From positions 1-5,358 of the forward strand of contig JAEEJT010000194.1 in the NCBI GenBank assembly GCA_016282055.1: 5,358 nt of DNA, given 5' to 3'. Origin of the DNA: Bacilli bacterium. GTDB taxonomy: Bacteria; Bacillota_I; Bacilli_A; ML615J-28; CAG-698. Numbering within the stretch: position 1 is the stretch's first letter; each line of letters begins with the position of its first letter. The notes under the pieces are model-generated. The model had not been told where the DNA came from. It was given only the letters and a program-made list of their open reading frames with translations, and searched no databases. Positions 4,957 to 5,358 of the stretch are shown here, in pieces. The position numbers and the translations under genes are program-made.

Positions 4957-5358
4957 ATGCACATTGTTTTTAATAATACAAATATTGATAAAAAATTATA
5001 TGTAATAAGGAAATATAAAAAGGGAGATATCATCTTTAGTGATGGAGATATTTGCACTAAAATAGGTTTCCTAGAAAGTGGTTCTATTTCTATTGTGACT
5101 AATACATATGGCGAAAATGAATATGAAATTAATCACATTGATGATAATGGATTCTTTGGTACATATCTACTTTTTAGTGATAACCCCATTTATCTAGGTA
5201 GTGCCATCTGTAAAAAAGCATCAACAGTCATTTATTTTACAAAAGATAATATTTTAAAAGCGTTTAGTGATACTTCTTTTCTTGAAAATTATTTAAAACT
5301 TGTTTCAAATTCATCTATTGCTTTACAAAATAAAATAAACATATTATCACAAAGGTCA
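4957..5358 (+). CDS. Crp/Fnr-family transcriptional regulator (C-terminus cut by window edge)
   Basis: The frame is open for 134 codons to the window edge. Residues about 14-110 form a cyclic-nucleotide-binding-type beta barrel: KYKKGDIIFSDGD (19-31), the KIGFLESGSISI strand pair (35-46) with the usual Gly42, and a second half with DDNGFFGTYLLFSDNP (62-77) and SAICKKASTVIYF (82-94). Residues about 107-132 look like the long dimerisation helix, ending in ALQNKINILSQRS, which in this family leads straight into the helix-turn-helix; that domain is beyond the edge. At the phosphate-binding cassette the usual Gly-Glu and Arg are absent (Gly68-Thr69; Gly81-Ser82-Ala83), so cAMP is unlikely as ligand. 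Only two cysteines (33, 85) are seen, so an Fnr-type iron-sulfur cluster is also unlikely. It is divergent from the ABC operon and shares a short control region with it, which points to that operon and to itself as targets. The effector is unknown. Confidence 0.85.
   Translation, partial: MHIVFNNTNIDKKLYVIRKYKKGDIIFSDGDICTKIGFLESGSISIVTNTYGENEYEINHIDDNGFFGTYLLFSDNPIYLGSAICKKASTVIYFTKDNILKAFSDTSFLENYLKLVSNSSIALQNKINILSQRS

Noticed and set aside
1..5358. Mycoplasma genetic code (TGA as tryptophan)
   Set aside because: The tryptophans located are TGG and I saw no in-frame TGA in about 1,700 codons, although none of the four complete genes ends in TGA either; the standard bacterial code explains everything.
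1..5358. tRNA, rRNA, CRISPR array, insertion sequence or prophage features
   Set aside because: No cloverleaf, no regularly spaced repeat with spacers, no transposase frame and no terminal inverted repeats were found.

Overview
The window is a low-GC, Gram-positive-type bacterial sequence with strong Shine-Dalgarno sites, Sec/lipobox lipoproteins and a one-step membrane architecture. It fits Bacilli, Erysipelotrichia or a walled relative of the Mollicutes (inference from composition and gene style only). Tryptophans I translated are TGG, the four complete genes end in TAA or TAG, and I saw no in-frame TGA, so nothing points to the mycoplasma code.

Layout. Five genes lie on the minus strand and one on the plus strand. 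Reading leftward from about 4.9 kb on the minus strand: (i) a two-gene unit encoding an ABC-transporter substrate-binding lipoprotein and its overlapping permease, closed by a hairpin terminator; (ii) a two-gene unit encoding an ECF-type RNA polymerase sigma factor and a single-pass membrane protein that is probably its anti-sigma factor, closed by a second terminator; (iii) a large lipoprotein, cut by the left edge, with four tandem atypical Ig-like domains followed by a C39-like papain-fold cysteine peptidase. Rightward from 4957 on the plus strand is a Crp/Fnr-type regulator, cut by the right edge before its DNA-binding domain.

Regulation is the most informative part. The 81-bp gap between the regulator and the ABC operon holds a textbook plus-strand promoter (TTGACA, 17 bp, TATAAT), an opposing extended -10 promoter lying inside its spacer, and a perfect 16-bp palindrome. 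The palindrome covers +4 to +19 of the regulator transcript and its centre falls at -41.5 of the predicted ABC transcript. That geometry suggests the regulator represses itself and activates the transporter in class II fashion. The ABC operon has no ATPase gene in view, and the solute cannot be named from sequence. The sigma/anti-sigma unit and the peptidase lipoprotein each have their own predicted promoter; all three minus-strand promoters share the TGn-TATAAT form with a poor -35.
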